A DNA stretch of 64,000 bases from Streptomyces sp. NBC_00271 (lineage in GTDB: Bacteria > Actinomycetota > Actinomycetes > Streptomycetales > Streptomycetaceae). The stretch spans positions 5,890,001 through 5,954,000 of the forward strand of contig NZ_CP108070.1 in the NCBI RefSeq assembly GCF_036178845.1. The letters run 5' to 3'. The translations under genes were made by a program, and so were the position numbers. Below are positions 23,629 through 32,397 of this stretch, piece after piece. The first letter of the stretch is position 1. Every line of letters starts with the position of its first letter. The notes below the pieces were generated by a model. It had not been told where the DNA came from. It did not search any database and saw only the letters and a program-made list of their open reading frames with translations.

Positions 23629-25199
23629 CGTGCGTCCCTCGTGTCCCTCGGGTCGTGATCGTGCGGGCGCACCGCTTGCATCTGCATGGTTGCGTCCCCC
23701 CAGGTGCGGTCCGCGGCTTCACCGGCGCGGAACTCGTTGGTCTGGTTGTGGTCGTAGTTGATGTACGGAGCTTGGGGCGCCGTCGCGTTCGGGCGCTGGG
23801 GCAGCGGCGTGTGCGGGTGCTGCTGGTGTGGGAGCGGGTACTGGTGCGGGTGCGGGTGGTGCTGCTGGTGCGCCCCCGTCGTCGTGCTGTAGGTGGGCGA
23901 GGACGCGTTGTGCGAGGCCGGGTTGTGCGAGGCGACGACGGTCGAGGCCGCCGTCTCGTCACGCCGGTCCGGGAAGACCCAGGCGCGGAAGAGCAGGAAC
24001 CGCAGCACGGTCGCCGCGAGGTTGGCGGCGATGAGCACCGCGAGTTCGGTGGAGTGCGCGGGGCTGCTCGTCGCCGCGTTCAGGGCGGCGAGCGAGCCGC
24101 TGGTGAGGGCGAGGCCGATACCGAAGACGACCAGGCCCTGTGCCTGGTGCCGGACCGCGCTGCCGCGGCCGCGGACGCCGAAGGTCAGCCGGCGGTTGGC
24201 CGCGGTGTTGGCGACGGCCGACACCAGCAGGGCGAGCGCGTTGGCGATCTGCGAGCCCGAGAACGAGCGGAAGCCGCTGTACAGGAGCAGGTAGAAGAGG
24301 GTGGACAGGGCGCCCACCACGCAGAAGCCGACGAGCTGGCGGGCCAGGCCCTTGGGTACGTCGGTCAGGTCGCGGTCGCGCGGATCGTCCCCGAAGGGGC
24401 GCGCGAGCCGGTCGAGCGGGAGCGATCCGGTGGCGAGGGCGCGCCCCACGCGCCACACGCCCTTCAGGTCGTCGGTCGCGGTCTTCACGATGTGCACGGT
24501 CGAGTTCGGGTCGTCGACCCAGTCGACCGGCACCTCGTGGATGCGCAGTCCGGCGCGCTCGGCGAGCACCAGCATCTCGGTGTCGAAGAACCAGCCGGTG
24601 TCCTCGATCAGCGGCAGCAGTACCTGGGCGACATCGCGGCGGATCGCCTTGAAGCCGCACTGCGCGTCCGAGAAGCGGGCCTGCAGCGAGCCGCGCAGGA
24701 TCAGGTTGTAGGTGCGGCTGATGAACTCCCGCTTGGCGCCGCGCACCACGCGCGAGCTGCGGGCGAGCCGGGAGCCGATCGCGAGGTCCGAGTGGCCCGA
24801 GATCAGCGGGGCCACCAGCGGGAGGAGGGCGTTGAGGTCGGTGGACAGGTCCACGTCCATGTAGGCGAGGATCGGAGCGTCCGAGGCCGACCACACGGTG
24901 CGCAGTGCCCGCCCGCGGCCCTTCTGCTCAAGCCGGAAGGACCTGACTTCCGGTATCTCCGACTCCAGCCGTGCGGCCACCTGAGGGGTGGTGTCCGTCG
25001 AGGCGTTGTCCGCGACCGTGATGCGGAACGCGTAGGGGAAGGTGCGCTTGAGATGCTCGTGCAGTCTCACCACACACGGCTGGAGATCCTTCTCCTCGTT
25101 GTAAACGGGGATCACTACGTCCAGGACAGGCGTACCGGCGGACCCGGCCGGGAGGTGCTCCCGCGCCGGCAGGTTGCCGGGAGAAGAGTCGGTTCGCAT
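23625..25199 (-). CDS. Bifunctional GT2 polyprenol-phosphate glycosyltransferase / GtrA membrane protein
   Basis: Residues about 25-260 are a DPM1/GtrB-type GT2 domain: VLDVVIPVYNEEKDLQPCVV, NASTDTT, YMDVDLSTDLNALLPLV (the DxD motif), and CGFKAIRR. Residues about 290-420 are a GtrA domain with four TM segments. The tail is His/Pro/Gln-rich (HQQHHPHPHQYPLPHQQHPH). It should make a lipid-linked sugar for the mannosyltransferase downstream. ATG 25199 is chosen to match family starts. It lies 14 bp after the histidine kinase stop, in one operon. Confidence 0.88.
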   Translation of the reverse strand: MRTDSSPGNLPAREHLPAGSAGTPVLDVVIPVYNEEKDLQPCVVRLHEHLKRTFPYAFRITVADNASTDTTPQVAARLESEIPEVRSFRLEQKGRGRALRTVWSASDAPILAYMDVDLSTDLNALLPLVAPLISGHSDLAIGSRLARSSRVVRGAKREFISRTYNLILRGSLQARFSDAQCGFKAIRRDVAQVLLPLIEDTGWFFDTEMLVLAERAGLRIHEVPVDWVDDPNSTVHIVKTATDDLKGVWRVGRALATGSLPLDRLARPFGDDPRDRDLTDVPKGLARQLVGFCVVGALSTLFYLLLYSGFRSFSGSQIANALALLVSAVANTAANRRLTFGVRGRGSAVRHQAQGLVVFGIGLALTSGSLAALNAATSSPAHSTELAVLIAANLAATVLRFLLFRAWVFPDRRDETAASTVVASHNPASHNASSPTYSTTTGAHQQHHPHPHQYPLPHQQHPHTPLPQRPNATAPQAPYINYDHNQTNEFRAGEAADRTWGDATMQMQAVRPHDHDPRDTRDAR

Positions 25200-25213
25200 G
25201 CGAACGACTCTCG

Positions 25214-26848
25214 TCAAACGCCCTGTTGCACCCATGTGGTGGCGCTGTGCTGTGCCTGTGAGAACAGTTGCGCCTTTGTTTCCACGAACGGATCGACGGC
25301 GATCGCGGGCAGATGAAGGGTGAATACCGTCCGTCCGGGCATGCTGTCCACGGTGACGGCGCCGCCGTGCGCGGCGGCGACGGCCTGCACGATGGCCAGT
25401 CCCAGACCCGTCGAGCCGGAGGACCGGGAACGCGAGGAATCACCGCGTGCGAAGCGTTCGAAGACACGCGGAAGCAGGTCGGGCGGGATGCCGGGCCCGT
25501 CGTCCTGGACGTCCACGCACAGCCACGGTCCGTACCGGTGCACGCGTGCGGTGACGGTCGTACCGGGCGGGGTGTGCGTTCTGGCGTTCGCGAACAGATT
25601 GACCATGACCTGTTGCAGCCGTGCGGCGTCCGCGAGGACCAGCGCGGGCTCCTCCGGCAGTTCCAGCCGCCAGTTGTGGTCGCGTCCGGCCGCCCGGGCG
25701 TCGCTCACGGCGTCGATGACGAGCGGTACGAGGTCGGTCTGGTCGTACTGGAGCGGGCGTCCGGCGTCCAGCCGTGCGAGCAGCAGCAGGTCCTCGACGA
25801 GCAGGGTCATGCGCCCGGCCTCGGACTCGATCCGGCCGAGGGCGTGCCGGGTGTCGGGCCCGGTCTCCTCGCGACCGCGTCTGGTCAGCTCGGCATAACC
25901 GCGGATCGACGCCAGCGGTGTACGCAGCTCATGACTCGCGTCCGCGACGAACTGCCGTACGCGCATCTCGCTCTGCTGGCGTGCGTGCAGGGCGCTGTGG
26001 ATGTGATCGAGCATGCGGTTGAGCGCGGCGCCGACCTGGCCCACCTCGGTGTGCGGGTCGGCCTCGGACTCCGGCACCCGCTCGTAGAGGGTGACCTCGC
26101 CGGTGTGCAGGGGGAGCTCGGAGACGCGGGTGGCGGTGGAGGCGACCTTGCGCAGGGGGCGCAGAGCGAGCCCGACGAGGACGCTGCCGGCGATACCGGC
26201 GGCGATGAGACCGGCGGCGGTGACGCTGACCTCGACGAGGATCAGGGTGTTGATGGTGTTGGTGACGTCCTTGGTGGGGATGGCGACGTAGTAGTTGCCC
26301 CTGGCGCCGGTCTGGTACGTGACGCGGTACTCACCGTGGCCGGGAATCTCCACGCTGTGCACGCCGGTCTTCGGCACGGAAGCGAGCACCGCCTGCTGGG
26401 CGGGGGTGAGGTCCTCGGTGAGCATCTGGTACTGGTCGCTGGACGTCTTCTCCTTGGAGAACACCGCCTCGGTGATCCGGCCGTCGCTGCCCACGAGGGC
26501 GCCGATCGTGCCCACCGGGTTCGGCCCCCTCTTGAGGAAGCCGAAGGTGTCGTCGTCCGGGGCGGAACCAGCGTTGTTCGCGGCACTCCCGGCATTTCCC
26601 GCGTTCGGAGGAGCGCCGTTCGGATCCCCGCCCCCCAGTTTGAGAGGACCGGCCGCCCGCCCGGCGGTCTCGCGCAACTTGCCGTCCAGCTGGTCGTACA
26701 GATGCGAGCGCAGCGCGAACGTCGTCACCGTACCGATCACCGCACACACCACCGCGATCAGCGTCACCGCGGAGACGACGAGCCGCGTCCGCAGCGTGCG
26801 CGGCTGTCGTCCTCGCCCCTGCTTACGCGGCCGTCGTCGCCCGCTCAT
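25214..26848 (-). CDS. Sensor histidine kinase
   Basis: The 544-residue protein has TM1 at about 22-44, an external sensor domain (about 48-200) with an Asn/Gly/Ala-rich loop, TM2 near 205-228, a HAMP domain, the H-box FVADASHELRTPLASIRGYA with His306, then N, G1 (DVQDDGPGIPPDLLPRVFER) and G2 (STGLGLAIVQAVAAAHGG) boxes. Its start overlaps the response regulator stop by 4 bp. The signal is unknown; co-expression with glycosyltransferases points to the cell envelope. Confidence 0.95.
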   Translation of the reverse strand: MSGRRRPRKQGRGRQPRTLRTRLVVSAVTLIAVVCAVIGTVTTFALRSHLYDQLDGKLRETAGRAAGPLKLGGGDPNGAPPNAGNAGSAANNAGSAPDDDTFGFLKRGPNPVGTIGALVGSDGRITEAVFSKEKTSSDQYQMLTEDLTPAQQAVLASVPKTGVHSVEIPGHGEYRVTYQTGARGNYYVAIPTKDVTNTINTLILVEVSVTAAGLIAAGIAGSVLVGLALRPLRKVASTATRVSELPLHTGEVTLYERVPESEADPHTEVGQVGAALNRMLDHIHSALHARQQSEMRVRQFVADASHELRTPLASIRGYAELTRRGREETGPDTRHALGRIESEAGRMTLLVEDLLLLARLDAGRPLQYDQTDLVPLVIDAVSDARAAGRDHNWRLELPEEPALVLADAARLQQVMVNLFANARTHTPPGTTVTARVHRYGPWLCVDVQDDGPGIPPDLLPRVFERFARGDSSRSRSSGSTGLGLAIVQAVAAAHGGAVTVDSMPGRTVFTLHLPAIAVDPFVETKAQLFSQAQHSATTWVQQGV

Positions 26849-27585
26849 GACGCCGCGGGCTTGATCAGGTAACCGGCCCCACGCCTGGTGTGGATCATCG
26901 GCTCACGTCCGGCGTCGATCTTGCGGCGCAGGTAAGAGATGTAGAGCTCGACGACGTTGGCCTGGCCGCCGAAGTCGTACGACCACACGCGGTCGAGTAT
27001 CTGTGCCTTGCTGAGTACACGTCGGGGATTACGCATGAGGAACCGCAGGAGTTCGAACTCGGTCGCGGTGAGGTGGATGTTCTCCCCGGCACGCGAGACC
27101 TCGTGGCTGTCCTCGTCGAGAGTGAGGTCGCCGACGACGAGCACGGAGTCGGAACGCCGGTCGGCGGCACCGGAACGGCGGATCAGTCCGCGCAGCCGGG
27201 CCACGACCTCCTCGAGGCTGAAGGGCTTGGTGACGTAGTCGTCGCCGCCGGCCGTCAGCCCCGCGATGCGGTCCTCGACGGCGTCCTTGGCCGTGAGGAA
27301 GAGGACGGGCACGTCGGGCAGATCGCGGCGCAGACGCCCCAGGACCGCGAGACCGTCCATGTCCGGCAGCATCATGTCGAGGACAACGGCGTCGGGCCGA
27401 AACTCGCGCGCGGTCTGCACCGCGCCCTGTCCGTCCCCCGCGCTGCGGATCTGCCAGCCTTCGTAGCGAAGGGCCATGGAGAGCAGTTCGGTGATCGACA
27501 GCTCGTCGTCCACTACCAGCACTCGGACGGGGCTCCCGTCCGGCCTCAGCAGTTCGGTGCGCCCCTGGGGCGAGGTCGTGGTCAT
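26845..27585 (-). CDS. OmpR/PhoB-family response regulator
   Basis: The 246-residue protein has a receiver domain (VRVLVVDDELSITE, phosphoacceptor Asp70 in VVLDMMLPDMDG, LTAKD, and VTKPFSLEEVVARLR) and a winged-helix effector (HLTATEFELLRFLMRNPRRV, VVELYISYLRRKID, IHTRRGAGYLIKP). ATG 27585 (MTTTSPQGRT) is favoured over an upstream ATG at 27654 because it is preceded by AAGGTG and matches family length. It forms a two-component pair with the next gene and heads the operon. Confidence 0.95.
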   Translation of the reverse strand: MTTTSPQGRTELLRPDGSPVRVLVVDDELSITELLSMALRYEGWQIRSAGDGQGAVQTAREFRPDAVVLDMMLPDMDGLAVLGRLRRDLPDVPVLFLTAKDAVEDRIAGLTAGGDDYVTKPFSLEEVVARLRGLIRRSGAADRRSDSVLVVGDLTLDEDSHEVSRAGENIHLTATEFELLRFLMRNPRRVLSKAQILDRVWSYDFGGQANVVELYISYLRRKIDAGREPMIHTRRGAGYLIKPAAS

Positions 27586-27637
27586 AGCGGACACCTTGTC
27601 GGGGTCCTCTGAGAACGCGCTTTCGGGAACCTGTGAT

Positions 27638-27671
27638 TTCCCTGAGAAACACACAGGTGCCTCTCAGGGAA
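27638..27671. promoter_or_regulatory. Perfect 10-bp inverted repeat upstream of the response regulator
   Basis: TTCCCTGAGA (27638-27647) and TCTCAGGGAA (27662-27671) are exact inverted copies with a 14-base spacer, 53 bp before the regulator start. Related sequences CTCTGAGAAC (27607) and CAGGGACTGA (27723, 27753) are nearby. An autoregulatory operator is plausible; a weak terminator of the gene at 27745 is the alternative. Confidence 0.5.
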
Positions 27672-27744
27672 CTCCTGGGAAGATCACGAAGTTCTCGAGG
27701 GGCGTTCCGGGGCGCCCCGTTCAGGGACTGACAAGGCGTCCCGC

Positions 27745-28674
27745 TCAGGGACTGATCGCGAAGAGACGAGCGCCGTTCTCGTAGCAGACCGCCCTCAGCC
27801 AGTCGTCCCCCAGCCCGAGCCGTTCGAGGGCGTGCAGCTGGTGGACGTACGGATAGGGGATGTTCGGGAAGTCGGTCCCCAGCAGGACCCGGTCACCCAG
27901 GGCGGCGAGCCTGGTCCTGGCCTCCCGCGGAAACGGCGCGAACCGCTCGCTGAAGTCCGTGAACGCCATCGTCGTGTCCAGCCGCACCTCCCCGTAGCGC
28001 TCCGCGAGGGCGAGGAAGTCCTCGTACTCGGGCATCCCCATGTGCGCCACGATCAGCCGCAGTCGGGGATGCCGGGCGAGGACACGGGCGACCGGCTCGG
28101 GCCCGGTGTGTTTGCCGGGCGCGGGACCGGACCCGCAGTGGATCACGACAGGGACCCCGGCCTCGGCGAGCAGCCCCCAGGTGGAGTCGAGGAGTCGATC
28201 ACTCGGGTCGTACGCCCCCACCTGGACGTGCGCCTTGAAGACGCGAGCCCCTTGCTCCAGGGCCTCCCGCACGTACCCCTCGACGCCCGGCTCGGGGAAC
28301 AGGGTCGCGGTGTGCAGACAGTCGGGCGTCCGGCGGGCGAAGTCGACGGCCCAGGAGTTCAGCCACTGCGCCATGCCGGCCTTGTGCGGGTAGAGCATCG
28401 CGGTGAAGGCCCGTACCCCGAACTCCCGAATCACCGCGAGCCGTTCGCTCTCCTCCGCACGGTAGGTGATGGGCCACTCGACGCCGCCGGTCAGCGGCCC
28501 GAGAGCGTCGAAGTAGTCCCACACCTTGTGCAGGACGCGCTCGGGCATGAAGTGCGTGTGGACATCGACGAGCCCCGGGAGCCCCAGCCGCTCCCAGAAC
28601 CGCCGTACGTCTTCCCCACCAGACCTGTCAGACCCGTCAGACCCGTCAGTCGCCCGCACGCTCGCTCCTGCCAC
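27745..28674 (-). CDS. Amidohydrolase family protein (amidohydro_2 type)
   Basis: The 309-residue TIM-barrel protein has the metal motif VDVHTHFMP near residue 36, FKAHVQVGAYDPSDRLLDST, VVIHCGSGPAPG, LIVAHMGMPEYEDFLALAER and a late Asp in LLGTDFPNIPYPY. These are the His/His/Lys-region/His/Asp metal ligands of the family, which hydrolyses or decarboxylates cyclic and aromatic acids. The substrate is unknown. The GTG start at 28674 follows GGAGG. The N-terminus includes a short repeat of GACCCGTCA units. It lies 41 bp downstream of the monooxygenase gene, probably in the same operon. Confidence 0.86.
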   Translation of the reverse strand: MAGASVRATDGSDGSDRSGGEDVRRFWERLGLPGLVDVHTHFMPERVLHKVWDYFDALGPLTGGVEWPITYRAEESERLAVIREFGVRAFTAMLYPHKAGMAQWLNSWAVDFARRTPDCLHTATLFPEPGVEGYVREALEQGARVFKAHVQVGAYDPSDRLLDSTWGLLAEAGVPVVIHCGSGPAPGKHTGPEPVARVLARHPRLRLIVAHMGMPEYEDFLALAERYGEVRLDTTMAFTDFSERFAPFPREARTRLAALGDRVLLGTDFPNIPYPYVHQLHALERLGLGDDWLRAVCYENGARLFAISP

Positions 28675-28715
28675 TCCGCCCTACCTCCGTGCTCTGCTCA
28701 GTCCCGATGCTCTGC

Positions 28716-29069
28716 TCACTCCCCTGGAGTCCGCTCGAACCCATGGCTCCGCTCGACCTTGGCGATGTGCAGCGTGTAGCGCTCGTACCACTCGGCGCGG
28801 CCACGCCGCTGCGCCGCGCGGTGCTCGGCATGTCCGCTCCACTCCCTGATCGCGTCCGCGTCCCGGAAGTACCCGACGGTGATCGACAGCCCGCCCGGCG
28901 TGTGCGCTTGGTCCATGCCGAGGTAGCCCGGGATGTCCTTCACCAGCTCCTCCATGCGCTCGGCGGTCTCTCCGTACCCTCCGTCGTCCTCGGTCCTGAC
29001 GGAGGTGAACACGGCGGCGTAGTAGGGGGGTTCATGGGCTGCGACAGGTGTCATGGAGTGATCGCTCAT
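28716..29069 (-). CDS. Antibiotic biosynthesis monooxygenase (ABM) domain protein
   Basis: The 117-residue protein is a ferredoxin-like ABM fold: PYYAAVFTSVRTEDDGGYGE, MEELVKDIPGYLGMDQAHTP, ITVGYFRDADAIREWSGHAE, HRAAQRRGRAEWYERYTLHI. Members include heme-degrading and quinone-forming monooxygenases and proteins of unknown role. GACAGT lies seven bases before ATG 29069, so it may be leaderless; an in-frame ATG at 29054 is an alternative. Confidence 0.83.
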   Translation of the reverse strand: MSDHSMTPVAAHEPPYYAAVFTSVRTEDDGGYGETAERMEELVKDIPGYLGMDQAHTPGGLSITVGYFRDADAIREWSGHAEHRAAQRRGRAEWYERYTLHIAKVERSHGFERTPGE

Positions 29070-29177
29070 GTCAGCCACTGTCGGGCCACGTGTCCCCACT
29101 CGTCCAGGCCCTTTCCGAACGGGATCCAAGAGGGATCCATCTCTTGACCCTCGGAGAACGGCATCCGCTCGGACGCT

Positions 29178-29259
29178 CGGACCCGGGCACTCACGCGGGC
29201 ACTCGGACCCGGCCACTCGGTTCCGGCCACTCGGACCCGGCCACTCGGACCCGGGCACT
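29178..29259. repeat. Six tandem copies of a 14-bp unit (CGGACCCGGCCACT)
   Basis: Units start at 29178, 29192 (12 bp), 29204, 29218, 29232 and 29246. Four are CGGACCCGGSCACT exactly; the others carry small changes. The array fills the space between the DUF2797 stop (29259) and the monooxygenase start. Confidence 0.88.
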
Positions 29260-30131
29260 CAGAAGAGCCCGTCCTGCTTCACGCTCCTGTCCTCCCACTC
29301 CCTTACAGGAACCGTCAGTTGCTCACCCCTGACCGCGGTCAGCTCCCACCCGGTCATGAGCCGCGTATCGACCACGACGACCCCACGCCCGGTCGCCAGA
29401 TGCAGATCGGGCCCGGCCGCGGCGACCAGCTCCCCGCTCACCACACCGCCCGCGACCAGCTCGCTCACGACACCGACAGCGGGCGGGAGCCCTTCGAGCC
29501 CGAACACCTCGGTGTGATCGACGGCCTGGAAGGGCGCCCGCTCCAGGGACTCGGGCCAGCCTTCGAGCTCCATGACCCGCGCGTGCAGCTCCCGGATCTC
29601 CTCGAGCCGCTCGCCCGCCCCCGGCAACGCGGCCCGCACCGCCCTCTTCTCGGCGTACGGGATCCGATCCGGCACCCGGAGCGCCGCCCGCAGCAGCTCC
29701 TCGGTCCGCCGCGCCGCCATCAACGGCCCCTGCCCCAGCCAGCTGAAGACGACGGCCCCCTGCTCCAGCAGCCGAGCCGACCCGCGCGCGGCCCCGGTGA
29801 TCCCGACCTTGACCAGGCCGGGCCCGAACCACGCGAGGTACACGCGGTACGGCCGCGGGTCGTCGGCCATCGTGTCGGCGGCCACGGAGTGCGTGCGGTC
29901 CAGCCGCGCGCACTCCTCACAACGGGCCCCCGCACTCCGCCCCGACACCACCGCCCGCAGCGGACACGCGTTCCCCCGCGCCCCCACACACGTCCGTACG
30001 CCCTCGTCCACCACCCCAAAGGCCACCCGTTTCCCCCAGGACAGCGCACTGCCCCGCCCGCCGCCCCACATCAGCACGGGGCCGTCCGCCGACCACCGCA
30101 GACCCGAACATCTCCACGTCTGTGCCATCAC
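29259..30131 (-). CDS. DUF2797 family protein
   Basis: The 290-residue protein starts TWRCSGLRWSADGPVLMW, has a Cys cluster CPLRAVVSGRSAGARCEECA (about 57-76) that could bind zinc, then PYRVYLAWFGPGLVKVGITG, which resembles the GIY-YIG nuclease strand pattern without all catalytic residues. The end, SVKQDGLF, matches family tails. The activity of DUF2797 proteins is unknown; nucleic acid binding is a guess. It heads a possible three-gene unit with the next two genes. Confidence 0.84.
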   Translation of the reverse strand: MMAQTWRCSGLRWSADGPVLMWGGGRGSALSWGKRVAFGVVDEGVRTCVGARGNACPLRAVVSGRSAGARCEECARLDRTHSVAADTMADDPRPYRVYLAWFGPGLVKVGITGAARGSARLLEQGAVVFSWLGQGPLMAARRTEELLRAALRVPDRIPYAEKRAVRAALPGAGERLEEIRELHARVMELEGWPESLERAPFQAVDHTEVFGLEGLPPAVGVVSELVAGGVVSGELVAAAGPDLHLATGRGVVVVDTRLMTGWELTAVRGEQLTVPVREWEDRSVKQDGLF

Positions 30132-30198
30132 TCACGAGCGTAGGCGTTGCCGCCGACAACGGGGCCGGCGATCAAGCCCCCTCGGCCCGGGCAGCCGT

Positions 30199-30567
30199 TC
30201 AGGAGGCGGACTCGGTCACGGGTTCACCACTCACAGGCTTACCGCCGACAGCCACGTCCGACCTGATCGCGGGCCGCCCACGACCCGCCAGCCGGCACCC
30301 CACACACCCGGGGTGCCCCTGCCGCGCACCGAGGTCCCTGACCCGCAGCCCCCACTGAGAGGTCGGCCGCCGCCCGGGCGGCTTGCCCCACCCGGCGAGA
30401 TGGAGCACCCAGGTGACCAGCACGCTCACGGCCACGACCGCCAGCCCGCCCCACTCGCCGAGGGCGTTGTCGGCGCAGACCCCCAGCCCGATGCCCACCA
30501 CCCCCACGGTGGCGATCCCGAATCCGGTCCAGCCCGCGAGGGTGTGCCCCTCGTCATGCTTGCTCAC
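30199..30567 (-). CDS. Small membrane protein with a C-terminal His/Cys motif
   Basis: The 122-residue protein has two TM segments (about 12-32 and 40-60), then a cytoplasmic tail with RDLGARQGHPGCVGCRLAGR, a conserved HPGCVGC segment seen in streptomycete membrane proteins, and a Ser/Val/Gly-rich end. The role is unknown; the motif could bind a metal. It is divergent from the MarR gene, with a palindrome between. Confidence 0.72.
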   Translation of the reverse strand: MSKHDEGHTLAGWTGFGIATVGVVGIGLGVCADNALGEWGGLAVVAVSVLVTWVLHLAGWGKPPGRRPTSQWGLRVRDLGARQGHPGCVGCRLAGRGRPAIRSDVAVGGKPVSGEPVTESAS

Positions 30568-30608
30568 GTATTGCCTCCCTCTGTCCGAACAGCGGAGTTT
30601 CGTGACGT

Positions 30609-30626
30609 GAGGGACTAGAATCCCTC
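30609..30626. promoter_or_regulatory. MarR operator overlapping a -10 element
   Basis: GAGGGA-CTAGAA-TCCCTC is a perfect inverted repeat. Its spacer with the next base contains TAGAAT (30616-30621), a good -10 hexamer, so a bound repressor would cover the promoter. It lies 47 bp before the MarR start and 42 bp from the divergent membrane protein gene. Confidence 0.7.
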
Positions 30627-30672
30627 ATACGCTAAGAAATCTACCCCAGAAACATCTCACGCACTAAGGGAA

Positions 30673-31158
30673 ATGCCCATGCAGCAGGGCACGCCGCGCC
30701 CACCCGCGACTCCGGCCCAGGCGCTGATCGCGATGGACCACCTCATCGCGACGGGCATGATCGGCCAGCAGGAGATGGCCCAGCGGCTGAACCTGAACGT
30801 CACCGACCTCACGTGCTTCGGCTTCGTCCTGGAGGCGGGCGACACACTGCTCACGGCCGGCGACCTCGCGGAGCGGGCCCATGTCACGACGGGCGCCGTC
30901 ACGGGGATCCTCAACCGCCTCGAACGCGCCGACTACGTCACCCGCCGTCCCGACCCCGACGACCGCCGCCGCGTCCGCGTGGCCGCGAACCCGGACGCGG
31001 TCGCCCGCGTCAAGGCCCTCTACGAGCCGCACCACGCCCGCGTCACCGAACTCTTCTCCGACTACTCGCCCGCCGAAATCGCAGTCCTGTACGACTGGTT
31101 CACCCGTACGGGAAGGCTGATGGGCGAATACCTGGAGGAGCTGCGGAAGCGCGACTGA
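30673..31158 (+). CDS. MarR family transcriptional regulator
   Basis: The 161-residue protein has helix-turn-helix and wing segments TAGDLAERAHVTTGAVTGIL and NRLERADYVTRRPDPDDRRR, with the DDRR signature that ends the wing. ATG 30673 or ATG 30679 may be the start; AAGGGA precedes both. It ends at a terminator and has no partner on its own strand, so the target is either itself or the divergent membrane protein. Confidence 0.9.
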   Translation: MPMQQGTPRPPATPAQALIAMDHLIATGMIGQQEMAQRLNLNVTDLTCFGFVLEAGDTLLTAGDLAERAHVTTGAVTGILNRLERADYVTRRPDPDDRRRVRVAANPDAVARVKALYEPHHARVTELFSDYSPAEIAVLYDWFTRTGRLMGEYLEELRKRD

Positions 31159-31185
31159 GCCGGCACGCCTTCACCTAACGTGGAG

Positions 31186-31226
31186 AGGGCCCGAAGCCGC
31201 ACGTATGGGATGCGACTTCGGGCCCT
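31186..31226. terminator. Terminator between convergent genes
   Basis: AGGGCCCGAAG (31186-31196) pairs with CTTCGGGCCCT (31216-31226), with CCGCA/TGCGA near-pairing inside, followed by TCTCCTTC. Confidence 0.88.
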
Positions 31227-31296
31227 TCTCCTTCATCCGGCGTCCTTCGACGTCCTTCGGCGTTCCCTGGCCCCCGGCGTCCTCCTGGCGACCCCC

Positions 31297-32397
31297 CTAA
31301 GGCAGCACGTACACCGGCGCCCCGTCCGCCGCGCACCCGCTCTGCTTCATGCATCCGCGCTTGAGCAGCATCCGCACACTGTCGTGCACGCGCTCCACCG
31401 TCAGCCCGGTCCGCCCGGCGATGTCCTCCAGCCGGTACTGCGCCTTCCCCCGCACGAGGGCGGGCGCGAGATACGCCGCCACGGCGTGCACATCCGCGGT
31501 GACGACAAGATTCCTCGCCTGCCACATCGCCAGCAGCTCCTGCGGAGTCATCACCAGCGGCTTCCGGCCCCCGCCGCCCGCTCCCATCCGCCCCGCGATC
31601 CGGTCCAACGACTCGGCCATGCGCCCCAGGGCCGTCGCCATCGCGTCCTGGCTCCGGGCGATCACCTCCTGGCTGCGAGCGATCACCTCCTGACTCCGAA
31701 AGATCATTTCCTGGCTGCGCGCCATCGCGTCCTGGTTCCGGGCCATGGCGCTCCGGTCACCGCTCGACTCCCGCAACAGCTGATTCCGCTCAGCCATCAA
31801 CTGCTCCCGTTGAGCCGCCAGCCGATTACCCTCGGCGATCAGGGAATTCCGCTCGGCCAGCAATTCATTCCGCGCCGCCGCCCGCGCCGCGAACTCCTCG
31901 TCCGCCCGAATGTTCCGCTCCTCGAGTCGCACGATGGCATCGGCGACCTGCTGGGGCACGACGTAGGCGACGCCACCGCCGGGGGCGGGCTGTACAGGGG
32001 CCGGCTCGAGTTCGTAGCAGCCGTCGCGCTGGATGGTCACGACGACCTCGGCCACCCAGGCCTTGAAGGGCTCGCACTCGGGCTTGGTGCACCCGTTGAC
32101 CAGTCTGATGAGCCCCTGCAGATTCACCATCTTCATCGACTTCTTGAGCCCGTGACCTGCAATCTTGCTCAATGCGTCTGCTCCATAGACGCTTCGTGCA
32201 AGATCCTCGAGGCTCTGTTGGCAATCTTCAGCAACATGCCAGAGAAGGGCTTGGCGGGTGTTGGCGTAGCCGAGATCCTTGGCCACGTCCGCCGCCGGGA
32301 ACCAGTGCTCCCCCTCAGCCGGCGTCAGCCTCCGCACCCGCGCCCCCGTCGCCGCGAACACGAAGTCGTCGACGTCGATCGCGTCCTGCTCGTCCAT
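31297..32397 (-). CDS. Bro-N domain phage-type regulator with coiled coil and C-terminal winged helix
   Basis: Residues about 10-115 form a Bro-N/antirepressor-like domain (HWFPAADVAKDLGYANTRQA, KMVNLQGLIRLVNGCTKPEC, FKAWVAEVVVTIQRDGCYEL). Residues about 155-265 are a coiled coil with heptad repeats built on ARSQEVI and RNSLIAEGNRL. The C-terminus (about 285-366) reads as a winged helix (YRLEDIAGRTGLTVERVHDS, VRMLLKRGCMKQSGC). Bro-N proteins come from phages and act as anti-repressors or DNA-binding switches; this copy is alone, without phage genes. It is conserved in Streptomyces and probably domesticated. Confidence 0.82.
   Translation of the reverse strand: MDEQDAIDVDDFVFAATGARVRRLTPAEGEHWFPAADVAKDLGYANTRQALLWHVAEDCQQSLEDLARSVYGADALSKIAGHGLKKSMKMVNLQGLIRLVNGCTKPECEPFKAWVAEVVVTIQRDGCYELEPAPVQPAPGGGVAYVVPQQVADAIVRLEERNIRADEEFAARAAARNELLAERNSLIAEGNRLAAQREQLMAERNQLLRESSGDRSAMARNQDAMARSQEMIFRSQEVIARSQEVIARSQDAMATALGRMAESLDRIAGRMGAGGGGRKPLVMTPQELLAMWQARNLVVTADVHAVAAYLAPALVRGKAQYRLEDIAGRTGLTVERVHDSVRMLLKRGCMKQSGCAADGAPVYVLP

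Noticed and set aside
31640..31750. The 21-bp repeats in the minus strand as a possible CRISPR array
   Set aside because: There are no spacers; units are contiguous, degenerate and in frame with a coiled-coil coding sequence. No cas genes are in the window.
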